Shown piece by piece: positions 24,301 through 38,400 of a stretch of 64,000 nt of DNA (its first letter is position 1; every line of letters starts with the position of its first letter). The notes under the pieces are model-generated. The model made no database searches. It saw only the letters and a program-made list of their open reading frames with translations, and had not been told where the DNA came from. This DNA comes from Centropus unirufus. Taxonomy: Eukaryota > Chordata > Aves > Cuculiformes > Centropidae. Where the stretch lies: assembly GCA_013397695.1 (NCBI GenBank), contig VYZI01000134.1:281442-345441 (forward strand), in the 5' to 3' direction. The position numbers and the translations under genes were made by a program.

Positions 24301-26817
24301 AAGAGCCTACCCAGAGAAAACAATCAAACTGAAATAAAATTTAAAAATATACTAGTTAAACACTTCTTAAAGTAGTTAAACAGGGAAGAAACAGTATCTT
24401 CAGAGAGTTGTAAATAGCTTAAAAAGAAGTTAACTGATTACAGCAAGTTTTTTTTAAAGTTTAATATATGTGAACATGATATAAAACTAAAAAAAACCAA
24501 TAGAACTTGCACACATTTTCACATTTTTACTCTGAATGTACATGCAACCAAAGATTACATGTGCAAATAATTCATTGGCTACATTAGTTGCACATCCTCT
24601 TTTTGCATGCATGTGCCATCTTGGAAACTGCAGACAGAATATAGGTACTCGAGTGGGTATAGTATTTTCTGGAAGAAAAACAAAACAAACACACAAAAAC
24701 AAAAATCCCAAACGACCAAAACCACCAACAATCCAGCTTCTCTTATCAGAGAGATGTGTGTGAATAGGACTTAACCTTCTTGTCGATCTGTTTTATGATG
24801 TTGGTTACGACCAAAGTCCCTGCAACGCCGGGTGAGTCCCTGCTCCATCCTGATGCTCACATAATCTCAGCCATTGCTGTGAAGCCATATGGAGCTTTCC
24901 AACCCCTGTTTTAGCTTCTGTGACATTGTGCTTGCTATGTGTCTGACTGTAGATTTTGGCTTGTGCTAGCAGTAGCTGGGGTTTCCTGTCCAAGCGTTTC
25001 ATAGATCCAGGTCTTCTTAGCTGCCAAGATCAAACACGACTACGTAAAGTCAACCTGCTATTACTAAGTCCTTACGCTTGCCTAAACCATTACAGAAAAA
25101 TCACTGTTTGCAGGATAGATCTTCTAATTTAGGTCAGCATTTCAAGGGGCTTACTGCATTCAAAAGTCTACAAATGATTTTAAGCTTCTGCAATAACATA
25201 TAGTACTTACATTTCACAGGCTTCCAAAAGCATAGAGTATTTTAAACTATAGAAAATAATTTTACAATATCAAATGATTGTTAAAATAATTCTTTAAAAA
25301 AAAAGCCCTGAAGAATTTGGTAGGAATTTACTTACTTCAGACTTAAAAATATTCCGGCTTCATACAATCACTTTTTCCTGTATGTCTCAAGGTCTTGCAT
25401 CCAGTGTAGAGTTGTAGAGCTATGTGATCATCCTCCTGCAGGAAAAAAGCCACAAATCACTAAACATGATGTCAGTTGATTTGACTGATCACATTTGATG
25501 GGATTTGACACATCAAAGTAGTGTGATTCATGAGCTAAGAGAGAAGGACTTTTTAGTAATTTGTTCCTAACTTATAATGTGACATCAGCGCTTCTTGAAA
25601 GCTAATGCAACATACAATAGGCACCCCATTTTCTAAAGATCCGTCTCCATTTAAATTGTTCTACCTATTATTCCTTAGTAAGCTTTTGTACTTTGGTCTG
25701 CTTGAGATTAAAACATTTCTTTTTGAATTAGGAACATTTATCTCTCATCAGCGAAGATAAGTGTCCCTTAGGAGAGACATGAGAGAAAGATTTGTGAGAT
25801 CCAACAGATTTGTACAAAAGAATCATGGCAGGTATTTCATAATGGAAGGATCTTCAGAAAGATCATTCTTTAGCATACAAATGAGTTTTCTACCTTAGCA
25901 GATGTTCACCTTTTAAATAAAAATATGCTTTTAAGAGATCCTCTGAAATGTCACAGTTACGCCCATTACTAAAAGATATCTTGATTTATACTATTATAGT
26001 TGCTGAAATGCTCCTAAGCAATAGGTTCTGATAGCCATACTTTACCTGCCCTGCAAGACATTTAATTAATTTCATACTTTCATTGTAGACACTGCAATTA
26101 AAATAATTCTTGACTACTTCATGGAATTTTAAACATTTTTAAGAAATGAATTCAATACAAGATAGTGTGTGTGCAATTCTGTGACTTGGTCTCCCAGCTG
26201 TGCAATAAATTGCTAGGAGAAACAATTAGCGTAGAGTCATTTGTTAGAGAATGAACCAAAAATGTATTTAAAAATGCCAGTACTAAATGTGCTGACAATT
26301 AAGAGCAAATTACTTAGCAGAGATGCCATGTGTTCATGTGTTGCTTCAGCTACATGAATTTTATATCTAGCGCCACATTTTTTTTTAAGACATGATAGCA
26401 CATTTTGTTCAGTTTTGTATCTGTACGGAAATAAGGTGATATGATGCCAACACTTTTTAGGCAGGATTCCCCAGTGATTCCAGTTATCACCATACCTTTT
26501 CATTTCAAGGGCAAAAATATTTTTAATTAACTGTGACACAGGCCTTACTCATTCATTTTGATTATTTTTCCCTTGCCCCCCAGAAAGTTTTATAGGGCAA
26601 CAGAATGAGAAACAGAAATGACTTACTGTGGAATTGATGTTACGTGAAAAGATATCTCAGGGGAAGCAGTAAGACTGTCATTGCCCAATCAACTGAAAAC
26701 CAGATTAGACAAAGCATTTATTAACCCTTTCCAGAAGACATTCCTGCATTGGTTGGGACTTCTAGAGTGACCTACAGGCTCTCAAGCCCTCACAGACTAT
26801 TCAGGAGAATAATTTGT
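21321..26817. other. Intergenic, nothing certain
   Basis: This is AT-rich. Two short places (about 22270-22290 and 24136-24155) carry a ga(a)gtca(a/g)tgga-like word common in old sauropsid repeats, too short to classify. The antisense 133-codon frame at 23007-23408 has no recognisable domain. Nothing else can be supported. Confidence 0.45.
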
Positions 26818-27343
26818 GGCAAATCTGGTGAGGCATCACCTCAAATACTGTGTTCAGTTTTGGGCTTCTCATTACAAGAAAGACATTTATGTCCTGGAGC
26901 ATGCACAGAGAAGGGCAATGAAGCCAATGAAGGGGCTGGAGAACAAAGGTTATGAGAAGCTGCTGAGAAAACTAGGCTTGTTTAGCCTAGAGAAATGGAG
27001 GCTGAGAGGAGACCCTATCACTGTCTACAACTACCTGAAAGGGGGTTGTGGAGAGGTGGGTGTTGGTCTCTTCTCCCATGTGATAGGTGATAGGATGAGC
27101 GGGAATGGCCTCAAGCTACAGCAGGGCAGGTTCAGATTGAACATTAGGAAAGATTTCTTCACCGAAAGGGTTATCAGGCACTGGCAGGGGCTACCCAGGA
27201 TGGTGGTTGAGTCACCATCCCTAGAGGAATTTAAAAGATAGATAGATGAAGTGTTTAGGGGCATGATTTAGTAGTTGACAGGTATGGTTTGACTTCATGA
27301 TCTCAAAGGTCTTTTCCAACCTCGTGATTCTGTGATTCTATGA
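26818..27343 (+). mobile_element. CR1 LINE, 5'-truncated, with C-terminal ORF2 nearly intact
   Basis: This is a chicken-repeat-1 (CR1) non-LTR retrotransposon 3' portion on the plus strand. One frame (26816-27241) reads through about 140 residues of the ORF2 C-terminus: LEYCVQFWA-like start, KKDI.VLE..QRRA, KGLENK.YE, LGLFSLEK.RLRGD, YNYLKGG, EVGVGLFS, GRFRLNIRKDFFTERV and W..LP..VVESPSLEEFKR. A TAG at 27239-27241 interrupts it, after which the frame resumes as IDEVFRGMI to a second TAG at 27269-27271. The 3' UTR ends with the avian-type octamer repeats ctgtgattctatga at 27343. There is no RT catalytic core, so the copy is immobile. It is fairly well kept and therefore younger than the antisense remnants elsewhere in the window. 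Confidence 0.93.
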
Positions 27344-30300
27344 AGCCACACAAGTTTCAGTATGGAACCTAGACATTTCAGACTTCACAGCACACACAAA
27401 TGGCTTTTTTTCTTTTTTTTTTTTATTTTCCTGTCTTACAAAGATAATTTGACAGTGTTTAAGAAAGATTTACTGGAAGATTTAACCAGGAATTTACCTC
27501 TTCCCTTCAAATAAGATTTGGCACAAGGAATCTCTAGAACTAGTCTGATCCCAATTTGTCACTCCTTTTCTACTTAAAAGTATTTTCTTGTGATAACTGG
27601 GCAATGAACTTTTTCTCTTGTTGAAGGATATGTAAGCTTCAGCCTCCTCAGTTTATTAAAGAAAATATTGAGCTGCTTTAATTGTGATCTATAGAATAGT
27701 AGAGGTACTTTAATCAAAGTTATTTCTTCAGACAGTAAGCCATAGTGAGATTCAACATCTAGAAGCTGAATACATACAAATTAAGATGAGAAGTAAGGTT
27801 CAGTCTTTTAAGAGTGAGAGTAAATAACCTTTGCAATGACTTTAATAAGCATACAGTAAATGATTCCTTATTTTAAACCTTTAAATCGTCATTGGATATA
27901 TTCCTAAAGTATACATAGCCTAGTTCAGACAGAAGTTCTGAGCCCAACATAGGAATTTCTGGATGAGTTTCCACAACTGACCATCAGACAAGATTACTGT
28001 TATCCACAAAGGCTAGGGGTGAAGGCCTGGCTCCATGAAGTAGATGAAAAATATTCTTCATTTCAGCAGGTCAAGAGTTTAATCTGGGTGTGTATGAAAA
28101 ACTGGGCTAGCTGTGAACAGATAACAGCCACATGTGCCTCTTCTCTTCGTGCCTCACAGGCCTGTGGTGGAACTCACATGACAAAATGTCCTAAGCCTCG
28201 TGCCAACAACAATTTCACAAAGTTCTCACTAGCACTGGTTTGTCAAGTGACACAGTGGCTTTAAATGTTTTAAGATTCATATCCTATTTTCTTGCCTTGC
28301 AGAACAGGAATGGGATTTTGATATGTGCTTTAAGATAAGCAAGTACTTTGCAGAGCTGAGGTAAAGCGTATGACGCTCTCATTTGGTTAACAAGGTGTTT
28401 ATTTTCTTGTAGATGGAGAGGAGAGGGTATTGCTGTTTTGTTTGTCAGGTTATATTTCCTGAGAGGTTACATCATGTGAAAGAAACCTTTCAACCCTTTC
28501 ATCCTGCAGCAGAATTTAATGCAGTGTGTTAGCTCCCATGAGGCCAGAAACATATTTCTGAGTGTAATAAATCTGCATTGAAAGGCTACTGCCAGCCAAC
28601 TCGGAGAACTAAAAGTCTCTATCTATTAGCTCAGGCTTCTTGCCACAAGAAGTGTTCACTTCAAGAGATGCTTGTTTTTCACCACATCACTGAGCAGAAT
28701 ACTGTTGAGTTTTTGGCTTCTTTGCCGGTACCTACCAAATTCAGAGTAGGTTGGATTTTAGGGGTACCTATAGCCAAATTGTGAGGAGCACCGAGGTGGG
28801 GTTATTTTTATTTTAAAAAATAAATAAAATAATACCTCTGAGGACCTTGGCCTTTGCTTCTGGGAACTAAGCTGAAAACACTGAGTGACTAATTTCATGT
28901 ACATCTCTTTGAATGGCTATCAGATGGCAGCATCATTGACTGTTATCATTAGAAAGAAAAGCAGACAATGAATGCTGTCCTGAGAAACCTACTTGAATGA
29001 TTTTAATAAATTATGCATGTTTTTTTAATGTAGGTGATCATCTGGCAAAGGTTAGGTTGAACCCATCACTCATTTCACTTGTGACCTGTCAAGCACATTA
29101 AAATACAAACATCTACTTGTAAGATGCTAATGCCTTAGACTACAGCACCTCCTCACCTTCCTGCTACTCTGAAGTTCCCAGCTGAAATACTAGGTCATTT
29201 CCAATAATGACCACACAATCAAACGATCAAGTATAATTAAAACAAGAGATTAATCATTTTTGCCTGTGTCTGCACTCCTGCTTAAATGGTGTCCACATGC
29301 CGCTATGTAATTAAGCACCTAACTGCCAAACTCTCTGAATCCAGTATTTCTCTCTTTATCTCTCTTACTCATCCTGACTTGCATGTTAATATCAGGCTGC
29401 AAAATGGCAGAGAACCAGGGTCTGCTTGCACAGAATCAAATGGCAAAACTCCTGCTGCTTCCAAAGCTTACATCCCCCATGTGCATGTGTTTACCTGATC
29501 ATGTCTTCATAGAAAAGAGAAATAATTTCCATAAAAACTTAACTATGACTAATTTAAAGGAAAAAAACCCCATGCACCGGTCTTAGAGTCATATCAGCAC
29601 ATGCTTTTCTCTTTAATAAAGGATTAAGATCCATTAACCCCAAAGCTGTCAAATCTCATCCAGGATAACAGTGCCTAATGTTAAAGCTGGCTTATAAAAT
29701 GTGGGAGGACAGAAAAACTGTCTTTTCCCCTGGGCTCTCTCTTTTTCTCTTCCTTTCCTTTTCAAACGACCCTCCCCAAATAATAGAAGAGTGTTTTATG
29801 TTTCAAATGTACCATATGGCATGACGTGAGTGCAGTTTAATTACATATTAGCATATTCTTAGAACAAGGGTTGGCTGTTTAAAGCAGCTTGACAAAACAT
29901 GAATTAAAATATTTGCATGAACACCTTTGAGTAAATCTGTCTTTGCTACTACGAACACTATTTTTAATCGCAGAAGTGCGGTGGTCTCCCTTAACTTTCA
30001 CAGCATGATATTGTGAAACAGAAAGAAAAACTAGATAATCCTTTTTCACATTTGGATATTAATTGCCATATGAAGGTTCACTGAAATATATGAATGGCAG
30101 CAACTCACAGCTCACAATAATCATCCAATTTTCAATCTTTCTTCAAATTTTGTGGTAAAAATAAGTAAAACTAATGACAAGGTCAATATTCCTTTAAAGT
30201 ACAAAGTAGTGATATTTGCTGGTCAAGACTTACCCTGCTTTCTGTCTCATTAAGAATGTTTCTTTACTGATACATTTAACCATCCTTGTGCTGTCCTCAG

Positions 30301-33300
30301 CACTTGCAGATGATCAATGGCATCATTTGGTGTCTTAAGAAGAAGGAAGCAATTAGCAGCAAATTTAGATGAAATATTTCTCTGAACATGAACCCTCTCC
30401 CACACTTTGCCTTCTCTCCTATTATTTTGTCTACTGTTGCCAAACCATCACATTTAAAAATACCTTTTAAACAAAATAAACTGAAACATACCTATCCAGG
30501 CTGTCTATGCATCAACTGTTGTTCTCAGATGGTGCTGGGAATGTACTTATATTTGGTGATTGATAAAAATATTTTTGGACATTTTTGCAAATATCTAGAC
30601 ATTAATTTAATGGAATTACTTCTGTTGATTATCACTCACACAAGTAATAGTTTGAATGCTGAAAACTAACATTGTTAGGTGGTCCAGAATTCTCCTATAC
30701 TGACATTTCAACTCCCCAGTGCTCAATGAACTTGGGGCGTTCTCCAAACATACTCCTGCAATCCTTTATCAGTGACATTTTCCTCCCAGTTCGTCTTGAA
30801 TTGTTTTTCTTTTGGTTCCCATGGGTAAAGTTCTTGGCTCTCTATGGTCTGGATAAAGCCTATATACCCCTGAAGCCTACAGAAGAGGGATTATGTGGAA
30901 TTCATACCATTGGCCGGGTGCTGGCTCCATGCACATGGATGAATGGCATCCATGTCAAATTGTTAATCTCCCCAGGGTGTTCTCTATAGTGATAAAGATG
31001 ACTCATGTTTCATGGAGATTGGTGGGCCAGCAACATCTGATCAGACTTTTCCCATCATTCGTTCCAGCCACTCTATGACTGTAAGTTATCTTTGGAGAAT
31101 TTTTTAAAAATATAAAAGAAGCATTCACAAGTTTGTCAGTAATATGTATATCTAATCAAATTGGTGGGATAATTTCCATTTTTAGCTGGATTTTAGCCTT
31201 GACTAATTGTCTGTAAGCAAAAGAAAAGCTACTTTTTTTGCATGAGGCATAGAAAAGTCATACACTTTCCATTGCTAAGCTGTGCAGTAAGAGCAGCAAC
31301 TCTATTGGAATGACTCATGATATCAAGATAGAGTGATCTGTTTAATAGATGATTCTGATCCCAGTTACAAAACTTTGTAATTTAAAATTTGTTCTTTCTT
31401 CTGATCCTCCATCTGACTAATACAGTGTATTCATTTTTCCAAACCAAAATGCACATCACTACTCTCCTTTCACAGAAGCCTCCTCAAGAGTGATCTTCTC
31501 TTCTTTCCATTCATGCTTGGTGGTGCTATCCTTCCACATGGTCTATGTGCTAGGCAGGGGTAGTGGCAACTTGTCAGGTAGGGATGGAGCTGTTCTGGAA
31601 ACACAAGGCCTTTTATCTACTAGCAGATAAAAGGGGAGAAGGAGGTAGAGCCTGACTAGATGCTGAGTGGGCCTGAAGGCAAAGATTGGAGTAGGGCTGT
31701 TGCACTGACTTCTGCTATTTGCTATCCTACCTGCTTTCATGCTGTCTAGACCTGAATCTGGTTAAGGTGTTTATCCCCATTCAGCTGAAAAGTCACTCAT
31801 AAATGGGCCAAGCAAAATTTTCCCTTTGCTTCTTTCCCATTTGGTAGCATGAAATAGTCTGTCGCTTGCTCCCTCAGAGGACAATGGCAAGGAGCACACT
31901 GAGGAGGAGAGGATGAGGAGAGGACGCTAATCCTCTCTCTCTGCTCTGGAGCTGGGGAATGCACTGCCAGAAAGGACCATGTGATCATGAGGCAAAATGA
32001 GCAAGATTTTCTGGGACACTTTGGGAAAGGACCACAGGCTTTGGGTTGGGTTGAAAACAGAGATAGAAAGGTGGTGGCAGCAAATAGTGTGGAAAAAGAA
32101 CAATGGAAAGAACAATCTGAGAGGTGAATAAACAAGGACAGGCAACAAGAGAGATGGGGCATGACTGTAATTAATGGAAGAGAAGGAAGAAAAGGTGCAG
32201 GGAAGTGAAAAAGTGTCTTTGGATTGTCTGTTGTCATATGGGCTCAAAAAAAGGAGCTGTTGCTCTGCAGGGAGCTGCACAGACATGCAGCGATGTCATC
32301 TCCAGGCCCATCCTCTGGCCATGCCAGCATAGTATCATCAAGGGAGACTATTCCTTTAGGAGTTCACCCCCAAAACTGCTAGGATCTCTGGGCAAACAGG
32401 TGCATTCCCTCTCCTGCTTCACACCAGGGAAGAGGAAACAACTTAATGCATTTGGTTTCTTCAGGTAGGCTAAAGAAGTAAGTCGTAGTTATCAATCAGC
32501 CATGTTACTGATATTTCAGTGAAATAAACTTTAGGACAGCTTTTTAAAATAGGCTGTGTGGTTTGGCATATTCTAAGTTTAAAGTGGGGTTCCAGTTTTG
32601 CTGTGTATTTCTGAGACTTCTGCTTAAGATAGCAGAAATCTTACAAAGTGCATTTTTACTAAAGGACATGAGTGGTGCTTATATGCGAACCAGCAAATAT
32701 GATTCAGAACTGAAACAGTACTGAAACATATTCATACCTGAATGTATGCAGGTGAAATGTCTAAGCTCCCTAAAACACAGATGCAATTGGGTTTGAAGTT
32801 TCGGCTTCAAACAGTGTCTTTCTATATGACTCTTTTGGTGATATAAGTTATTTGGGGAGTACAAGGCAATAATACTGAGTTATGAACTGTATTTATAACT
32901 TTTGAGCTCTCAAACAAATGTACATTCCATAGTTCCCAGACAAAAATAAACAGAGCCTGCTACTTCTAATCCATTCCTCCTTTCCCTGGGTACTGATTAG
33001 ATTGCATATCCTGAAAGGGATGAATCCAGGCTCTTCTGAAGTTATTTCTTAGACGTTCACTTGTGATTTAATGCAAATGTTTTGTAGATTTGAAAGATAT
33101 ATGCCACAGCTGTTCTTTTTGTGTATGACAACTTTTGTCTAAGCTCCTCTGAAGGAAAAAATATTGGCTCACAGCTATTGATTTGCCATGGAATGCTGTG
33201 GGCTTCGTAAAGCCTCAAGAACATCTTCTCATTCCAGAGTCGCAGATAGGGGATAATTTTGACTGTCACTTATCTGACACTAATTCCCTGTTTAGAATAC

Positions 33301-35289
33301 TGAGAGCTGGTATGTTTTTATCTTCTCTCTTAAAAAAGGAAAGACATTTCCTGGGCCAAAACGAAATATCTTGTAATGAATTCCGATAAGCTTGGAGTAA
33401 CTAAATAAATTTCAAGACTTTATAAGTCATTCAATTATCAGTGTTTCAAATAAAATGGCACGTAAGAATTTGTCTCTGCAAAAATAAATTCCTCACGTGA
33501 CTTAGCTGAATCCATGTTACTGGCAACTATCCGTATTTCTCTCTTAGATGTTACATTTGTGCTTCAAAACCAAGTGGCTAACACCAAGGCTCTGTGGCTT
33601 TCTCTTTGTATCGCTGTCAGTTTATTCACATGTAAAACGGCACCCCACTGCCTAATCCCTAGTCTTCATTGAAAGCTAAAGTAGCCATTTCAGGTTTGAT
33701 GTCTACGGGTCATCTTTGCCCTGGAAAGGCAAAGGTGGTGCCTCCACGGCCTCCTTCCTCCCTGTAGACCACTGCCAACAGACTGACACATTAAAGACTA
33801 GAGAAGTTTTAGAGAGGCCAATGTTTTCAGTAATCTGAGGATAAACCAGTGCTCCTTTGCCATCAATGACCTGCCACACTCAGAGACAGCGTGGATATTC
33901 TGTCTTTTCCTGTTGGGAACCAATGTACACTAGGCTGAAGGAGTAAAGTGCGTCACATCATCAAATCTCATTAAACAACATATGGATTCAAACAACTGAA
34001 TAGATTATGGGAGTAACAAAAGCCTCAGGCGAATATGTTATGTACACAAAGGCCTCCATCTCTGCTTATTCTACATTTCCTATGTCTTTAGATCTTCAGG
34101 TCAAAAAAAAGTTAGAATTCAGTGCCATTTAAAAGCAAGCAATGATAATAGAAGAGCATTATAGCTATACTGTAACAACTCCAAAAGTGGTAACTACAAG
34201 GGCAGGAATATTATGGTCAAATTGTGCTTCAAAGCATTGCAAACACATAAAGATGTGAAAATACAAGTCTAAGTCATAGCAGCTCTGTCCTTTCCTACCA
34301 GTAACATGATAAAATAAAGAAAGGCAGGAAGAAGGCAGATTTGTGTTTTCTGTCCCAGGCAGATTAAATTGATTTACAATGACTTTTTTCCAGATACCTT
34401 TCTCTTCTCTGAAGGAGCCGAATTTGGTTTTGGTACTTAACAGCACGCATTCACCAGTACTAAATGAAATATTAACCTGATGCTATTGTCTCTTCTGAAA
34501 TCATAGCAGTTAGCTGAAGTAATCATTGATAACAACCAGCCACCTTCAAATGTAGCTTGTTCTGATGATTTATATTAACTGTATTGGAATTTTAAGGGAC
34601 CTGCACTATTCTGCTGTTATGACCTTTGAGACTAAAAATACCTGATCAGTATTCCAACATTTCCTGACTTATTTCATTGCCAGTTAGCAGCTGATTAAGA
34701 GATCTGTTCGAAAATTCCAACTAAATCATACCATTCCCAGTGCTACAGTACCGCAAATGGAAGGAGGCTAACATCTGAGCATCATCCTGAATGGGGAATG
34801 TTGGATTTTTTCTTGGATGATACAGCATCATCCTGCCTTACTTAAAGTAAGTAGCTTCTCCAGAATCTTTGCCTTTGTTGACGTTTTTCCTCATTCTCTA
34901 GGCCATGCTGTATACCATAGAATTTCCCTGTCTTCTCAGAGCAAGCCTTATTTGTTTTTAAATTATTTTCTTTCTTTCAAACAGAGGAACTGCAAGTATC
35001 ATGCTGGTATTTTGGGTGGGATCTATACCGAGTTGGTAGTTTGTAGCATCCTTTTTTTCTGGTTTCTCCTGAAGCAACTGTTATTAAGAGGCAGCTGCTA
35101 GAAAGAGAAGGATATCTGTGCTCACTTACAGAGAAACAGAAAAGAGCTGTCTCCATACTGCTTTCCCTCAGCAGCATGGAAGAACAGAGGTCCCATGAGA
35201 TCTTTTGAGCTCTACACTCCCTTGTGTTCAGTGGGAGCAAAGAATCAGAGGAAAGGAGTCTGTGGTTCATTGTCAAGGTGAAGGCCGTA
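27344..35289. other. Intergenic desert, no gene seen
   Basis: A T-rich run follows the CR1 at about 27403-27425. An AT-only stretch lies at 28803-28832. The segment 29800-30170 is repeat-free with homeodomain-like words and could be a conserved non-coding element, by texture only. A perfect 10-bp inverted repeat (ccttttatct / agataaaagg, 6-base loop) lies at 31609-31634. The long antisense frames at 31797-32286 come from a purine-rich plus strand. No protein was recognised. Confidence 0.45.
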
Positions 35290-35452
35290 GTAGCATAGGT
35301 TGCCCAGGGGAGACTGTGTCATCCCCCTCTTTGAAAGTATTCAAAAGGCACCTGGACATGGCCCCGGGTAACTGGGTGTAGATAGCCCTACTTTAGCAGG
35401 GGATGTTGGATCAGATGATCTGCAGAGGTGCCTTCCAAACTGATCCATTCCC
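35290..35452 (+). mobile_element. CR1 LINE 3' fragment
   Basis: The fragment has the typical CR1 end-of-ORF and 3' UTR order on the plus strand: aggttgcccag, tgaaagtattcaaaaggcacctgg (a version of ATTCAAAA..CGCCTGGAC), a CTTTAGCAGGGG block, ttggatcagatgatctgcag and gtgccttccaa, ending at gatccattc. The terminal octamers are missing or eroded. It is about 160 bp, 5'-truncated and diverged. Confidence 0.85.
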
Positions 35453-38400
35453 TGGGAAGATTTTAGGATATGTGCACTTATTTTATACAAGTCTGATTGA
35501 AGATTTCATTCCTGCCTTATAAAATCACTTTAATTTTGAGGACAACTAATAATTTAAATATGAATGTTATTTTTTAAAATGTTATGTTTGTTTTTATGTT
35601 GAAACACTAAAAAGATAAATAAATGTGAAGTTATGGCAAATGTCTCTTGCACAGAGTGTGGTTATGTGAGATCTTAAAGTTTCTTACAGAAGCAATATTT
35701 TTTCCTTCCATATTTGACTGCTGCTGTGTTAACGCTCATGGACTGCAATGGAATCATGCAAATTATTCACACCAGGGTACATGCTGACAGCAAGATGCAC
35801 TCCAATAAATCATCTGAATGCCTTCTATGTCTCTGATGGTTCAAAAGGGTCACTATAGCATTAGAAACACTGACCTCACAGAAACTCAGATCCTGGACCT
35901 TAGGTCAGAGTTTCTGTGTAAATAAATTGAGAAAACACAAACTCAGAGAAAAATAGTAATAATTTATATGGGACAAGAACATTAAAAGATCTGGGCGGCA
36001 TATACACCAAGGGACTTGATTTCAACTGGTCTTAGCTTGTTCCAGCATTTGTTCCATGTATTTTACTTATTGTACTCTAATTGACCGAGCCAAATGCTGA
36101 AAGAACAGTTCACACAGCTCAAAATTAGTCTTGTTCTTCCTTCTTCACAAGCCAGAGGATGAACAGAATAATTGTAGTGGCTTAATCCTGTGGAACTGTA
36201 CTCCATTATATTCCAGGAATAGGAAATAGCTGGGAAAAACTCCTGTACTGACATGCATATTGTGCAAAAGCATGAGTTTTATTAATTCAATCTAATTACA
36301 TTGTTCAGCCCTTATCTACGCAGTAAGTCAAAATCATTGTTATGCTCCACAAAGACAAGAGTCTTAATAAAACCCAAATATTAGAGGTGGTGTTTGACAA
36401 GATGCAGCTCATGACAGAAAATGTTTCGTTTCCTTGAGAAGGACGTCATTATGATTGTGTTCACCGATGATTTATAGTCAAAATTGTGTTTTGTTTCATT
36501 CAATTCCCTCTAGATAGGCTCATTGGATTTCTGCTATGTGTATGTGTGTGTGTGAATGTATTTTTTACTGACTCTCTCACTCAAATATGAACGATGAAAA
36601 TCTTGTATGGATCTGTTTGGAAATGGTAGGAAGTTTGTTGAAATGCAGAACATCACCCAGCTGGCATAGTGAAAGCAAATGACACGCAAGCTTCAGAGTC
36701 TTTGCGAGTATGCTTGAAAACCATTTCCTTTATGTTTTTTAATGCTTCACAGCATTGCTTCTAATCATAACTAATGCTTACTTTGTGCCTAATGGTGCAA
36801 ATATCATGTATGATGGCATTTTATCTGAGGTGGCATAAAAACAGTGCAAGAAATCATTGGAGAAAATGCTAAGCAAATGTGAAAAATCAGCAAAGTTTAA
36901 AATGAAATGTTCTCTCTTGATTTAATACATTCCTGGTATAATAATACTGTAGCATATCATTATCATTAGTTGTGCTCCTTGAGTTGAGGTTATATAAACC
37001 AGTTGGGCATACCCTTGTGTTAGAAGGAGTTCTTGGCAGTCTGATTCCACCACAGCTGTCTTAGCTGCACTTTTATAAGAAGCCCTGGAATGAAAGACAA
37101 TATATCTAACCACCATTCTGACATTTTTTTCATTTTCAATATGGGTTTGCTGCATAAAGGATGGAGAAAAAATTTGCATTTCTACAGCTCTTCATACAGA
37201 GGCCAAAATCACTTAGGAATACTCAAGCAACAAAAGGTGACTCAAAAGCTGCCTGTGAAGAGTTGAAACTCAGTTTCAAACTCTGTCTTGAGTAGCTGTG
37301 TGTTGTAGTCAAAATAGCAGTTCTAGTTGGAAAAGGAAAAATTTAATTGTGATACCTTTCAGGATTTTTTTAAAATTTTCAAATAGTGTTGAACTTTCAA
37401 AAACAATGTAAGCACCGGGAGAAACTGTCAGGATTGAGACAGTGTGTGCCTATTTTAGCCTTTACCATTCATGATTGAAATAGAAATGTACAGGTTAAAT
37501 CATATATTTCTCTCTTTTCCCTTCTCTCTCCTCAGAATAAGTAGAAAGTTGTGCTTGTCTCCATACTGTTTCATTTCCTGCAGCCATTCCATAAAGCAGG
37601 CATAGACAATTGAGCAATGTTGAGTCCAGAGCTAAAATTATATCTTCTAACAACAACCTACTTCCCATCCTCATACATGCATTACAAATATAATCTCACT
37701 TGTTATATACAAATTTAGTGCAGTTATAAAGGTGTGTTTATAGGAGAAAAGAAACCCCCATCCTGACACTACAAATTGTACCATGCATTTAAATTACAGA
37801 TACACCTGACAATATGTGTTGTCAATGTGTCATGAAAACTCCCTTCTGAGGATGGACACTGATTTGCACCCGATAAAAATGTATAGGACCTGTCCAGGAT
37901 ACGAATATTCCCTGTCACTCCTCCATATGCAGAGATTGGGAATGTGCAAAAATTTAGGCTCACCAGGCATCACATACACTTTGACAACATCACTTGAGAT
38001 AATCCTAAGTTTGACGCAGGATCTCTAGAAGAACACTGCATTATTATGTTTCAAAGGAGTTTGCTCATATTTCAGCACATCTGCTTCATTCACTGAACCT
38101 GCTGGCCTAAGCATAACCAAGCTGATAGTGAGATGCTGATAGTGGTCTCTCAGATCAACAAGAAAGCCGTAACGATTAGCCTGACAAGCCTTACAGTTAT
38201 AGTGTAAACACATAAGCAGCACAAGTATTTGGGAAGCAAATGTCAAGTCGTTAATTTGAAGTTTGTGTATACCAATATATTTCTAATTCTTCGTTTCTTT
38301 TTCACAACATGGGACTATAGGCAGAGAGAGAATTAAAGTGAACTTCAAAAAAAAGTTGTGCCTTCTGATGGAGGCATCCTTGAGATTCATGCTATTATTT

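Noticed and set aside
31797..32286. 146- and 119-codon antisense ORFs
   Set aside because: They arise from a purine-rich plus strand that gives Ser/Phe/Leu/Pro-rich low-complexity peptides.
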